This document shows, piece after piece, positions 51,720-64,000 of a stretch of 64,000 bases of DNA (within the stretch, counting starts at the first letter, position 1; each line of letters starts with the position of its first letter). A program made the position numbers and the translations under genes. The notes under the pieces are model-generated. The model did not search any database, had not been told where the DNA came from, and saw nothing but the letters and a program-made list of their open reading frames with translations. The stretch comes from Scatophagus argus. Taxonomy: Eukaryota; Chordata; Actinopteri; Scatophagidae. The stretch spans positions 6,422,501-6,486,500 of the forward strand of contig NC_058498.1 in assembly GCF_020382885.2 (NCBI RefSeq), read 5' to 3'.

Positions 51720-54700
51720 TTTTATTGGTTTTGGAAAGAAGCAAACTAATTTTCTCAGTTCATCTTAGCATTGTTATGTACTGTACAAACATCTTGCACA
51801 TGTGTTTGAGGTTAACGGTACAGAACCAAAAAGCATTCTGGCATATAGCACACATAAACACACTCCCTGCTCTCTTCTCCACATTAATACAGATAACTGA
51901 CACTCAGCACAACATGTCATTTCAGTACTATCTATCATCATAGATGCACCACCTTTTACTGCATGCTCTGCATGCAATAATGACTTACTGCAGAATTTAC
52001 CACAGAGATTGCAACCTGGAAAATACAAGTTTTGTTCAGTTTTTAAAAAGATGCAAAGAAATATCTGACAGCTAACAGACTGAGAGTGAGTTGTTGTACT
52101 GTAACATAACTTTGAAGCTTGTAAGACATGTAACCCGTACTGTAGTTTAAAACAGATGCACAGTGAGGGATGTGTATGGTGGGCCTCTGTAGATAATGCT
52201 GTAGTGACTGTTGTGACTGTAGCTTCAAGGTTCACTCAGAAGGTTAGAGATTCCTGTCAGCCATGTTGATCCCTCAACATGACGAGCAGACAAGATGAAG
52301 GATCGACATGACTGGAGGAACATGTCACCAAACTAATGTGAGAGCTAAATGGCACCAATCATCGTCATCACCTTGCATTAAGAAATTAAATGCAACCTCA
52401 TGGTAATCCACAATCATCTTTTAGACCGAGTCTGCACACAAATATAAATCAGAAAACAAGATTTAACAACACAGCTCAAATCTGATCTTTTCATAAGCCA
52501 AATAATAATCTGATCGAAAGTACTCTGTCGTTAAATGGGAGTACTGACATGCTGCTTTTCCTGAATTCATCGTAAGATTCTTCTATTGCAGCTCTGAAAG
52601 GACCATGATTGGTTGCATTTAGCAGAATGCTGACATCAGTACAGTACAGAGAGCTTCGTTTACACTTCACACACACTTTTTGTTCTTCATGTTGTGTCAG
52701 AGCATTCAGGAAGTTCAACATCATCAGCACAGTGTTTTTTTTTCCACATTAAACAATATAATAGTTTTCACTTTTATCTGTTTTAAAAATATTCAGCTTA
52801 TTCTCCTTACCAGAGGACTGACTGTCCGGGGAACACACACATAAAATACAAAAGAAAAACAAAAACATTTTGGTCAACTTAACCTTGCTTCACAACCTCA
52901 TTCAACGCATGTCATCTCACAGAGACCAATACAATTATGCAAAATAAAGCCATGGATTCAAGCTCTGGCTGGACAAACAGAGTGTGTGCTAATGATACAG
53001 TCAGGGAGTTCAGGTACCACTGAGGTGAATGGAAACAGGGAAGAAAACAGGTCAGACACGAGGCTGAAGCTGAGGAATAACTGAAGATGTGAGAACTGAG
53101 AATGCTGGATTAGTAAAACAATGTTCTTCTTTCTGAATTAAAAACAAACAAAAACAAGCTGGTCCCAGTAAACAAATCCTGCTCCAGTAGTGGTACCAAG
53201 GTCACCAAACTTCATCACCGCTGTGGAGGAAAACTGATTGCTTTTGTAATCATTGCGCTGACCTTACTGAAGGGAAATGTTAAACAATTTGGGAAACATA
53301 TTCATTCACTTTCTTGCTGAGAATTAGATAGGCAGACTGATGTCACTTTAATGTCTGTCTGTTAAATGTAAAGCTGAAGCCATGAGGCTGCTAGCTTACC
53401 TTAGCGTAAAGACTAGACACAGAGGGGAAGTCTGGTTCTGAAGGTAAACAAGACTGCGAGTCTACAGTCAGGCTGGCAGCTGCTAACCAATGCTGATGTT
53501 GATGGGGGTGTTATATTTAGCATGTTCTCATTCATAGTTCAGCATGCTAACATTCACAAATGAGTACAACCGAGGCTGCTTTTCCGAAGCTAATGATTAG
53601 TTCTGCAGGTAGACATAAACCAAAATACTAGAAAAATACATTTTGACCTTATGGTGGTCTGAGAGGGATACTATAAAGTAATTACAATTTATCCTCTGGA
53701 GACTATGAATGTCTGTAGAAAAATTCCAAGCAACACTTATTGAGATGTTTCAATCTGGACCAGAGATGCAGACTAACCAAGCCAGCAGCAGGGCTAAAAA
53801 TCTGCCTACAAGCAGCTTTATGTCAGTTTTTGTACAGATTAAACAAACAAGATTTAGAGCGTTGATTAGTGAACTTCAGAAGTCCATTAAGCAGTTGTTT
53901 TTTTTTGTTTGTTTTTATACCCTCAGACAGTGTCCATCTGTGTCCAGTGTCCCTCTCCTGGCTCCAGCTTTGCACTGAACAGACACATACTGATCACCAC
54001 TAACTCTTGGATAAAGAAAACAAATGAGCCAATTTCCCAAAATGCTAAACTAACTGTTCAAAGTATTGACCTTGCCCATGATATAGCTAACTCTACAGTA
54101 ACACTGCTTTCACAAAGCATAACACAGCATCCAGGAAGATATTTATCTTTTTCTTTAAATTACCCCCCTCCCCCACACCCATATATAGCTCAAATCTTCT
54201 GTTGCACTTGAGTTAAAAAATTATATCTGAAATAAATTCAAAAATTATACCTTATACTGTACACAGGTTACTCAACTACACAGATAACAAAAAAAGAGAG
54301 AGAATTCAAATATTTATACCTTTAAGGGTTCTGAGTTGTGTGATACCATTCAAACTCTATTCGTATACAGAATCACATTTTATACAACAAATCATCGTCA
54401 TCAATAAATAAAAATAGAATGCTGTCATGTACTCTGGAGTCTATCACTGCTGTCCTGGGAACAACAGAAAGGCTATCTGACAATACGAGGAAAACACCAA
54501 ACGCCCTTTAAGATATACAGTATATTAGTGATTTAAAATGACACTTTGTACACTTCTTTTGTTCTGACGGGAAAACATTTTTTTCTTATTTCTCAACCAG
54601 TACGTTGATTTATCATTGCAGCTGCCTACCTGGCTAAAAACCTCTCCACATCTGTATACTGAAATAAAATGACCGTTTCATTCCTATTAAAAAAGATGCG

Positions 54701-55405
54701 ATCCAAAGTCATGTGACCCTGTACTACCAGTAAGTGATGCATGAAAATCTAGTTCAAGTTCGTAGTGACTTGATCCTGTGTTTCGTATGATCGCAAACAA
54801 GGAAAGTGTAACAGCATACGCGTCAGAGTTTGAGGACAATCGTCTCAGGCTTTGAGCTCAGACTCTGACAGAAGGATTATTTATAGAGCTGATTGTTTTA
54901 TCTGCTAATGATGCATAACTTGCTATGAATTGTCCTGGGCCCTACTTCCACTGAGATGTGTGTTTGACCACAAAGGTTTAAATCAAAGGTATTTTTTTTT
55001 TTTTTTTTTTAACCACAGCCAAATCGTCAGAAATCGCTTTCCGTTTACGTCTTCGGTCAGGCAGCTGCAGTGAAACTTTAAAAAAAAAAAACACCACCAC
55101 ACATTGACCAGAGGAGGATGGAGACAGAGGCACAGACTTTAGAGGGAGGAAGAACCCAGGTGTCAAACTGCAGCAATACAGATGTTGTGAAATGAATACA
55201 AATACGATAATTACATGACCTAAAACAGTTCCACAATGCTATATGCAAGTTATACAATACTGCTGGGTAGGCTGCGGACCTGTCGTGTGGGTTCAGAAAA
55301 GGTGAATGGAAAGTCTGCCTGGTGTCTGTTTGTCCTCTGTCCTCGGTGTCAACCTCAGTCCACTGCAACTGTTTTGTTCAACAGCGATGTTCTCAGTAGT
55401 GCGGG
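51720..55405 (-). other. sgip1: sgip1 3' UTR (probable)
   Basis: TTTATT at 51721-51726 is AATAAA on the minus strand and is the farthest convincing poly(A) signal before insl5. Several closer ones exist, so UTR length is uncertain. The stretch contains the dispersed repeat copy at 53270-53900 and long T tracts on the plus strand at about 54991-55010. Confidence 0.45.
53270..53900. repeat. Dispersed percomorph repeat, copy 2
   Basis: Contains TTCTTGCTGAGAATTAGATA, ATGTCTGTCTGTTAAATGTA, AGCTTACCTTAGCGTAAAGAC and CAGATTAAACAAACAAGAT, the ordered words of the same repeat as at 10420-10740, expanded by internal unrelated sequence (53480-53760). Confidence 0.55.
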
Positions 55406-58400
55406 TTAGTTGTCGGCCAGGTATTTCCCTGAAAACGAATCAACGAAATGTTATTTGTGGATCTTTTATGTTCCTATTGTTACCTCCTGAGACAGTTCTG
55501 ACAGTGAGTACAAGCTGCATTGTGACATAATGGTGGAGGTAACCTAATGAATAAAAAGAAATATTTCTGTAAGAATGAGATAAGAAAATCTCTTCAGGCT
55601 GCACCGACTTAAAAAATGTAACTTAAAAGCTTTTTTTTTTTTTTTTTTTTTTTTTAAATGGGAAAATATTATGTGTTATTATTTTTCAACATCAATATCC
55701 AGTAATTATAGTTTAGTACTAATGGAATAAATACTTTCATCAGTTGACTGACTTGTCAACCGACCTTACAGAAAGTTTAAATTACCTTGATCCAATACAA
55801 CAGGGATTAATACACAGATTTTTAGCTTTAAATAGTTTTCAAAATGTATAACTGAAGAAAAAAGCTGACCAAACACCTTTTACTTGCATATCTGACAGAG
55901 CTTATGTTTGACACTACAGACAGCAATGGTTAACCTTTTCATGGCCAAAATGCTAAACTGACCTGCGGCAAACCTCTTCTTGATGAGAGAGAAGCGGTAT
56001 CCTGGCCCAGCCAGTTCAATGTCACAGCCTGACAGGGTGGTGCCCTCACTGGTGAACTGCACAGCCAGTGGAGCCGGTTTACTGGGGCCTTCCGTTAGCT
56101 GAAAGCGTGCTAACAACGATCCCACACCTGAGGGATGAGGGCAGATTTAGAAAGATGTCTTCTGGCCCTCATTAAAAGGTTAAAAGCATTTAAATGTAAA
56201 CAGCTTTGGAAACTATTTTGGACAGCAAAGCAAAGACGTGTGATTTCTTTAATAAAATGAGAAATGCAGATAGGAGCTCCAGACAAAAGGTTTACTATCA
56301 AATCCTGATTGATATCAGAATCAGAATCAGCACAAAAAAGATCGTCCACAGGGTGGAGAGAAACTCCATCTTGGATGTTCAAAATGAGATTCATTGGAAA
56401 AGGAGATTACAAATCATTTCAGAGTCATTTTTGTCAGGTAAATAGATAATAGACAGACATAATCTAGTTCCCTGTCCTTCCCCTGGAAACCAGGTAAACC
56501 TCAGAGGATTTTCTGCTTTGTAACATATGAAACAGACCACTGATTTAAAGTACATCAGATCAGACGTCGAACGTACAAATCAGACTATGATTTAATATCT
56601 GAAAATATGTGCAAAACTTGTTTCATCATTTGAGAGCAAGAGAAGCTCTGCAAATGTACACATACAACACACACGGCCACAGTGCACTGAGATGTCATGA
56701 ATAAAATGCTTTGGTGAAGTAGATGTAATACCATGTCTAGACAGAAGGGGGCATAGTTTGTTCAGGCAGAGCTGCCTATCACAACGGGCCCCATCGTTTC
56801 CTGGGGTGCATCATGTGCTATATTCTCTTTATCCTGTAGGCCCCTTAGCGAGCATCCATACTGTCCCCGTGGAGGAGCCATGCAGCTCCTCAAGGCTGCA
56901 GAAACTCCATCACACCTCAGTGCGATCAGGACAATGTTCAGGCTGGCTGTACTTTACGTTTTAACTTTAATCTCTTTTCTTTCTTGCTCTTATCTGTGGT
57001 TGCCAATTCGGCTGTGTCTGCACAGTTGGTGTGCCAGTAAGAGCAAAAATGTACATAAATATTTAAGCTTTAATCTTTGAACACGCATAGCAAACTACGA
57101 AAACCGATTCAATCTCTTGTGTGCTGATAAAATCTGAGCGACTCTCAATGATGAGAACAAATAAAAATCTGAGTCCAAATGTGAGTCCAAAACCTGTCCT
57201 CAGATTGTTTTGAGCGCAGAATTGTGTCTGACCTTTGTAAATATCAAACTAAAAGCAGAGGTCTCTCATCAAATGCCACAAGGCTATCCTTAAACAGTGT
57301 TACTTTTAATCGTACTGTACGTACCTCCATTTTCAGACTTGTGCGAGATATCAGGAATCTTCCAAAGGATTCTTTGCTGCTCTGCATTCCTGTAAGGAAA
57401 AAAAAAACACACACTTATGAAGTTTCTGAAGACCCAAGGAAAGTCAAACCCACAAAGTCAAACCATCTTAAAGTAAACTCTTTCTGAAGACACTGCACAG
57501 TCCATTGTTAGAGAAATAAAATACAATATACTTGTGAAGTAATCTAAATGGTGTTTGATGATATAGCAAAGCTCTGACCGTACCATGCAGCAGGGGGTAG
57601 GACAGCCTGTAGTTTTGAAACCCCTCCATCGACAGGGACAAGGAACTGGACGTTGTTGAGGGCCACTGGCGTCGTCATGGCCTCCCCGTTGTACTTGTAG
57701 TCTATCCTCAGGTCAGTGCTGGTTGGCTCACATCTCCAGCTCACTGCTAGATTCAGAGGAACCGACTGGAGCCCCCCCGTTGACACCTGCACACATGTAT
57801 AATGATACAAACGCATATTCAGAGGGTAACAGCTGCAGTTGGAGCTTTACAAAAGCATCTTTATACTTTTAGGGGCTGCTTTGTATCTCTTGGTTTAGTC
57901 TTGCCTTCTAACACCTGAGGGCCGTTCTTACCTGATACTTGAGCATATCCACGTTGTAGTACGTTGCCTGTGGCTTCTGCTCTGCCACCTTCTTTAAATG
58001 GGATATCAGGTTTGGCATGTTCACCCAGAAGTCCTTGGCATCGGCCTTGGCCTGTGTGGTGGTGTCGCTTTTGGGGAAGCAAGTAGAAAGGCACGATCAA
58101 ATTTTTCTGTATCGTACTGTTCAAAACAGCACCCAGCGTCTCAGTTTGCCCGTAAAAACAAAATTATTTTGGCACTAATAGCTGGATATTTGTGGTCAGC
58201 ATTTAGATTTTAACAATCAGCCACAAGACGTCATGCTGTACACTGACTTTACGACAACAAAGTGTTGCTGTGCATTTTCCAACAGGTTCAAAAACTGATC
58301 AAGAAAATGAGAATCGAGGACAAACAAACACACACAATAAATAAATAAATGCTGATGAAAGCAGCTGTTCAGTAAACTCAGATGACCTCACGATGATTCA

Positions 58401-61400
58401 GTATGCAGTCAGCATTAGTGTCTGAGATGATCTCAAGTTTACTCATCCTCACTGGTCATCACCAAACTCTGCCATATGGGGTCATGAATGTTTTATGATG
58501 TCTCAGATACTTTTACATTTTTCTATTGTTATTCCAAATATAGAAATGTGTCACACGATCACACCAGAAGACATTTCCTGGTGTACGAAATGTGAATTAT
58601 ATAAATTAATTTTGCTCAGTCCCTATAACATACCTTAAGTGTGATAAGCAGTTTGTGTTGTATGCAGGCAAACCTGATTATGACGATTAAATATACACAA
58701 TGATTTAGAAATGTGAAATGACTGATATTTATATTTTATAAATATAAAGAGAAGATGAATCATTCTGATTAAGAGCCCTTTAAGTTATTATCTTACATGC
58801 TCTGTGAGTGAAATTAATATTCTTAATGCAAATTAAAATGCACAGTGAGTAAGTACATTTGATTTGGTTTTAATGAAGTTTAGTTAAATTATAAAAACAA
58901 AAACTAAACATTAATGGGAATTTCCAAACTGGACAATAAAATTTTCAAATTTGAAGTCTGCAAGTTAAGCAATGAGCAGTTTTGGTGCAATCTTATCTTT
59001 TCACTTCTGCCTCCGGTGGCAAACTGTGTATTTATTGTTTCGTTCCGACAGTGAGGTGGTGAGTTCACAGTGGTGTCATTACCAACAGAGCAGCTGGGGG
59101 TTAGGCAACACATGCTCCAGTCGGCTGTAGTTGGTTATGCTGAAAGTTAGCACAGCAGGGGACGGGTTATTGGCAAAGTGCCGTGTAATTCCCGCCGGAA
59201 ACGACAAAACCATCTCACCTATGATCTTAACAACACACCTGAGAGGAAGAGAAGAAGAGAAAGACAAAGATATGTGGGTTAGAAAGAGAGAAAGACACTT
59301 TACATGTACGGTACTCACTTGATTTCTCAGTTTTTTCTTCTTTGTGTTTTCTTTGGTGTAGTCAACGCCCCCTCACCTTTCAACCAATCGCATGCCCCCT
59401 GAATCTGAAGCTACTGTTTCTATCGAGTGACACTCATCAATAGCGTCGAGTGCCCTATCATAACTCAGGATTAAGTCTGAATCAGCTATCCAGCTGCTCC
59501 TGTTGGACATAAACACAGTACACTGATACAGAAACTAACCAATATTGCTTATTTAGTTAGCTTAACTGGTCTGCACATGCTAGCTTTGGAAATCAAGTCA
59601 TCAAAGTGAAGGGTTGATGTTAACGGCGCCAGTTAGTATAATTAATTCAGAGAACACACTCTTTTCACATCAGCCACACACACACAAACCAGAAAACTGT
59701 GATCCTGGCTAGAGGAATCCTGCTGCTACAATAATGACAGATAATGTTAGAACATGTGAACCTTTCACAAGACCTACTTGCTGGGATCAGCTCCTTTAAA
59801 GAAGGCATTGACCGTCTCTGTGAATGCGGCGGCCACAGGAAGTGTGTCCTGAGCCCCCATGGTGAGAGGACTGGGCCCTCTGGAGCAGCCTGGAGGTATA
59901 ACACACACACACACATACAGACAAATACACATTAAAATCAATGGAATACACACACACATACCTGAACTGAGTTTTACATCAATGTTGAGTAGCTTCAACC
60001 CAGTATAGAAAGATACAAGTTCCAGCTCCCAAACCACAACTCTGTGCTCTTCCTAACCAACTGCATGTGAATGAAATGACAATAACATATGGTGTAAACT
60101 ACTGTGATGGAGTGAAACTATTTGAGATGAGAACAACAAAACTGGTGTTAGTAAGGTGGCATGAAAACAGCAGGTCATGTGCATAGAGGACACCAATTTC
60201 TCTCTGCTCTTTGACTGTGAAATTGCAGCATTTAACACAATTTGTTCAAATATCTCCCTTCGGTGTATGAATTATTATACAGTATGCTACACACTGATCA
60301 GCTTTTAGTTAAACAAGCTCAGGTAGATGAGAAATTAAAGAGAAGAGGCTGAGATAGAGACAGACGGAGAGGCATGTGCATGCTTATTCCAGACATGCTG
60401 TTGAAGCTGAATTATTCTGACAAGATCAAAGAAGATCTAACAGTCCAAAGATCAAACCAAGAACCAAAGCACCAAAAAGACAAAAGTGAAGACAAAGAGA
60501 TTAGTAAAACACATGAAGAACGACCATTCTTCAGGGAATGAGTGAAAGGCGGTCAGCGCAAACGAAATGAGAATGAACAATGTCAGAAAGAGAAAGCAGA
60601 AGAAGACAAGACTGCATAGTTGACTGCATATGCCAGGAGTTAGCATGGCATAGTTAGAGTGATGGAGGGATTGCAAGGGAGGAAGATGAAAAGGGTGGGA
60701 GGAAAGAAGGGGCAGGGCAAAGGAGGGGCGAAGCTTGCACAAATGAGCCTCGAAATAGTGTGTGTGCACGCTACCCTGGTGTAGAGAAAACTTACCTTCA
60801 AAGGTTAAATAAAACTTCCCTCTGTCAAACCATACAAGGGATGGCTGGTCATTCTCTGTGTCGGGTGGAGGGGTGGAGTTCAGGAGAAAGGTACGAGGAG
60901 GAGGGAGGAAGAAGAGGGATGAAAGGGAGGGAAGTGGGTGAAGAGGAGGGGGTGAGAGGGGGAAGGAGAGAAGGACAGTAGCGTGAGTCTCACATGGCAG
61001 GTCTATCACACATCACAGTGAGGTGAAACGTGGAGGTCGGGCGACGAAAGAGGGACAGAGAGCCACGGTGAACCGAGACAGAACGCGTGATCACACAGGT
61101 GTGATGGGGATGTTTTCGTTGTGAGTGCCTGCGTGCGTGAGGAAATGCAGGAGTGAGGTGGAGCGAGCGGCAGGTGTGTGACTCGATGTGCAAGATGTGC
61201 AACACGAGAGAGAGGAAGTCGAGGCTGTTGTGCTTGGGGGCGGAGGGGGTTGTCAGCCTCAGCTGCTTAGTGGCTGGGATGCATGCATACCAGGTGTGCA
61301 GAGACAAAGCCAACATCGCATCCAGACAGCCCTGGCCTGGCAAAGCTTAGTCTTATGCTGATCATCAAGAAGTTGCCCTAAAATGGCTGACAGAACTTAG

Positions 61401-63639
61401 AGCACACACTGGCAACAATTTGTGTCACTTTATGTATGAAGGACAACAGGCAAAAAATATACCAGGTTAATGGTAACTATGTAATAATATACTTTCATTT
61501 TTCAGTAGTGTCCAGTAGTTATTACGTCTTTACAAACAGACGCTTAAGCCTGACCTTATTTACCTCCTGCAGCGTCCAAATACAGACCAAACGATCCAAA
61601 AGGCAGATCAATTAGTAACATTCCCTCTTCAGCACAAATATCTGACAGATTGTCGATTTGTTGGCCTTGTGATTTTATGGAAATTGCTTGAATACTTGCA
61701 ACTGTCCACTGAACAATGTGTGCATTTAACTCTTGTCAGTGTTTCAGTGTGACACTGAGAACTAACAACAACAATCCTGGTAGAGCAGGGTAGGCTTGTT
61801 CTTGTCCATACGACTGTTTTGATGCGAGGTCTCAGCTATGAAGGTGTGTCGCTGAGTGAGTGGGTCAACTAGAGTGTTGGGTGATGGACCGATGAGAGCG
61901 GCGCAGTGCTTCATGAAGAGAACAAAGAGACAGGTGTTCAGATGGGGAGGGCGGAGTTTGGAGTTGCATTTTTCTATGGCTCGGAGAGTGCGTGAGTGAA
62001 AGGTGGGAGTCAGGGGTCGAGTGTGGAGTAGATTGAGGCTTTAAGGCCAGTGAAGACTGGCTGAACTTGAGGCTGTGTCGTGATACTCCAGCAATAGGGA
62101 GAGGATGGTATGAATACCAAACAGCTGCCGCCTGTCTAATTCATCCTAATTTTCATGCCAGACTATAAATGACTCTGTGAGCAGCAGCTCTGACCTGACA
62201 GTATGCGTTTGAGTGTGCGCGAGAGCGAGAAAAGACAGACAATATGGGCCTCAAGGGCCCACAGATAAGGAACTCTTCAGTCATGCTCATTGAACGCACA
62301 GCACACAAATACCCAAACACGCTCTTGTGGTGCAGAGTAAAGGTATCTGGGAGTGACTGCACTGCACGCACACACACACACAATATGTGTCGCCAAGAGA
62401 AGACACAGGCGGTTGCTATGGTGACATGGCGAGACAGCCACTGGTGCACAGTCATAAAACAGAGAGAAAAGTCTCAGGAGTGGGCAGATGGGCAAAGGGG
62501 AAGACACTCAAACTTATCCGCTGAACAAAAAATGTTATGCAATGGATGAAGCTTTTGGTGTCACCACAGTTTTCTTATTTTTTCTCTGGCAGGTTTTTTT
62601 TTTTCTTGGGTGAGTGAAGGAATGAGAGAGTAAGATGTGCAGAGAGAGAGGAAGTAAGTGCTTTAAGGACTATTGTATCTATTAAATGTCCAGGAAATAT
62701 AAAATATGGACAAAAGTATTGGGACATCTGACCATTACACCAAAAGGGACAGCGAGATCTTAACACACAGAGAGCTTTGCAGCAGTAACAGCTTCCACTC
62801 TTGTGGGAAGGCTTTCCACAACACGTTGAAGTGTTTCTGTGGGAGTTTTTGTCCATTCATACAGTAGAGCATTTGTGAGGTCAGACACTGATGTTGGACC
62901 AACAGGCCTGGCTCACAATCTCTGTTCCAGTTCATCCCAAAGGTGTTGGATGGGGTTGAGGTCAGGGCTCTGTGCAGGTCCACAGAGTTCTTCCACACAT
63001 GGACCAGCGGGAATAGAAAACGTTCTTCCCTTCACTGGAAGTAAGGGGCCGAGCCCAACGCCTGAAAAACAACCTGATCCCAATACTTTTGTCTATATAG
63101 AGTGTGTGGGTGTGAGCTGGCAAGAGCAAAACAATGAAGAAAAATGATGATTTCAGTGAAAAATGCTGCCACATTTGAAAGGAAGAAAAAAAAAAGAATG
63201 AATGTATGGTATGTCCCTACATCTGTGACTAGTCAAACATGTAGGTATTAGGATAATGACACAGATATAGTCTTTTTATACATCTAATAACTTGAGATGT
63301 ATTTAATTCAAAAGGATTAACACAAAGTTTAAAAATAAGCCTCCTGAATCTGTGCCAGAATGTGGGACAAAAGACCCAAAAGAGCCTCACTGTCCCAATA
63401 CCTACACTTTAAGACTGACAAAGCTCTAACACACTCAGAGATGGCCTTTACCCTTGCATGTCAGGTGCACTCTGGGTAAAGAGCGTCAAACAGATTGAAA
63501 ACAAAACACAGGAACACCCCACTCCAACCCGTTTCCCAACCCTGTCTCCCTTCTTTCTCTGAGGGGCTCGTTACTGTACCTGCAAATGAATCAAAGTGCC
63601 TCTCAAAGGTGGGCAGTTTGTCTACATAAGCATCGTCTT
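55406..63639 (-). CDS. sgip1: sgip1, 3' exons (SH3GL-interacting endocytic adaptor), partial
   Basis: Nine minus-strand exons with agreeing phases: 63580-63639, 60796-60855, 59778-59889, 59083-59238, 57932-58067, 57584-57786, 57325-57389, 55963-56127 and 55406-55428. They encode [21 protein letters not shown], then the C-terminal mu-homology domain: [108 protein letters not shown], and [20 protein letters not shown] followed by stop. SGIP1 acts in clathrin-mediated endocytosis, binding endophilin and membrane phospholipids, mainly in neurons; its muHD recruits cargo (family knowledge). The N-terminal membrane-binding and proline-rich exons lie beyond the right edge. The 20-codon exon at 63580 ([21 protein letters not shown]) has good splice sites and phase, but I could not match it to the standard human form; it may be alternative. 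Confidence 0.92.
60856..60980 (-). promoter_or_regulatory. Extended polypyrimidine tract before an sgip1 exon
   Basis: On the minus (sense) strand roughly 120 bases of almost pure C/T (CTTCTCTCCTTCC, CCTCTTCTTCCTCCCTCC and similar) lead to the acceptor CCGACACAG|AGAATGACC. CUCUCC/UCUUC words are binding sites for PTB-type splicing regulators (general knowledge); a regulatory role here is inferred. Confidence 0.5.
61000..63579. other. sgip1 intron
   Basis: Intron between exons 63580-63639 and 60796-60855. No further coding exon recognised. Contains the Tc1-like deletion element at 62705-63105. Confidence 0.6.
62705..63105 (-). mobile_element. Tc1/mariner-like deletion derivative with TIRs
   Basis: Left end TATGGACAAAAGTATTGGGA and right end CCCAATACTTTTGTCTATATA are inverted counterparts. 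The minus strand between them reads a transposase C-terminus: [19 protein letters not shown] then stop, and [16 protein letters not shown]. About 400 bases remain, so it has lost the N-terminal half and is non-autonomous. Confidence 0.85.
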
Positions 63640-64000
63640 CTGACAAGCCAAAGGACAGATAAAGAGACAAACAAACAACGAAACAAAAACAGAAATCAAA
63701 TCAAACCAAGGACAAAAGATTTAAAGTAAAAATCTGCAAAGTGAGAGATAAAGAAATGATAAAATAACAAAAAATGAATCATCTAAAGCTCAAACAAAAA
63801 GAAAGTGTCAAAATAGGGACTGGAATGGGGGCAGTTTATGATTAAAAAGATCTCAGTGATCTTACTCATCATTACTCATCATCAGCTTTTTGGTCCATCA
63901 ACAAAGGCACAGTGAATAAATAATGTATACAGTTAGAGCTGTAACAAAATCTTCAGTGCAATCTCCATAGAGAAATTTTTTTCAACTCACTAATGAAGCC
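63640..64000. other. sgip1 intron to window edge
   Basis: AT-rich, no exon recognised. Upstream sgip1 coding exons must lie beyond 64000. Confidence 0.5.

Noticed and set aside
60452-61009. 185-codon minus-strand open frame as a membrane protein
   Set aside because: It runs through an sgip1 exon in its correct frame and then into intron. The hydrophobic part is translated intron and pyrimidine tract.

Overview
The window is vertebrate nuclear DNA, almost certainly from a spiny-rayed (percomorph) teleost. Genes are split into short exons with GT-AG introns, CA/GT microsatellites are abundant, and fish-type SINEs and Tc1-like debris are scattered throughout. The single-copy genes lurap1, ttc22, ttc4, pars2, insl5 and sgip1 all have human counterparts on chromosome arm 1p, so this is a conserved synteny block. 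I cannot name the species.

Layout. 1-11671: repeat-rich non-coding DNA, probably mostly the first intron of lurap1, whose first coding exon lies on the minus strand at 11672-11878. 16973-21795 (+): complete ttc22, eight coding exons joining to 568 codons. 23971-24730 and 28111-28773 (+): two tandem PLAC8/cornifelin-like genes, each three coding exons and 150 codons. 28814-36100: a decayed, roughly 7.3-kb DNA element bounded by 20-bp terminal inverted repeats. It carries a C2H2/transposase-like pseudogene, then a pseudogene of the fish 'SAMD3-like' family, with three SINE pieces inserted. 36653-40003 (-): complete ttc4 (10 coding exons, 396 codons). 41001-43123 (-): complete pars2 (3 coding exons, 479 codons). 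48962-50262 (+): complete insl5-type relaxin-family hormone gene (2 exons, 108 codons). 51720-63639 (-): the 3' part of sgip1, with nine visible coding exons covering the mu-homology domain and a long 3' UTR.

The host genes are ordinary and apparently intact. They do not form one pathway: ttc22 and ttc4 encode TPR proteins, pars2 the mitochondrial prolyl-tRNA synthetase, insl5 a secreted peptide hormone, sgip1 an endocytic adaptor, and lurap1 a leucine-repeat adaptor.

The most unusual object is the 28.8-36.1 kb element. It has matched inverted termini, TA at both flanks, clustered AACTTAA motifs just inside the right end, its own CpG/CRE-bearing upstream region, and two broken genes on the same strand. 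I read it as the corpse of a two-gene DNA transposon in which the 'SAMD3-like' protein would be the accessory gene. The termini, motifs and broken frames are visible directly. The transposon class and the accessory role are inference.
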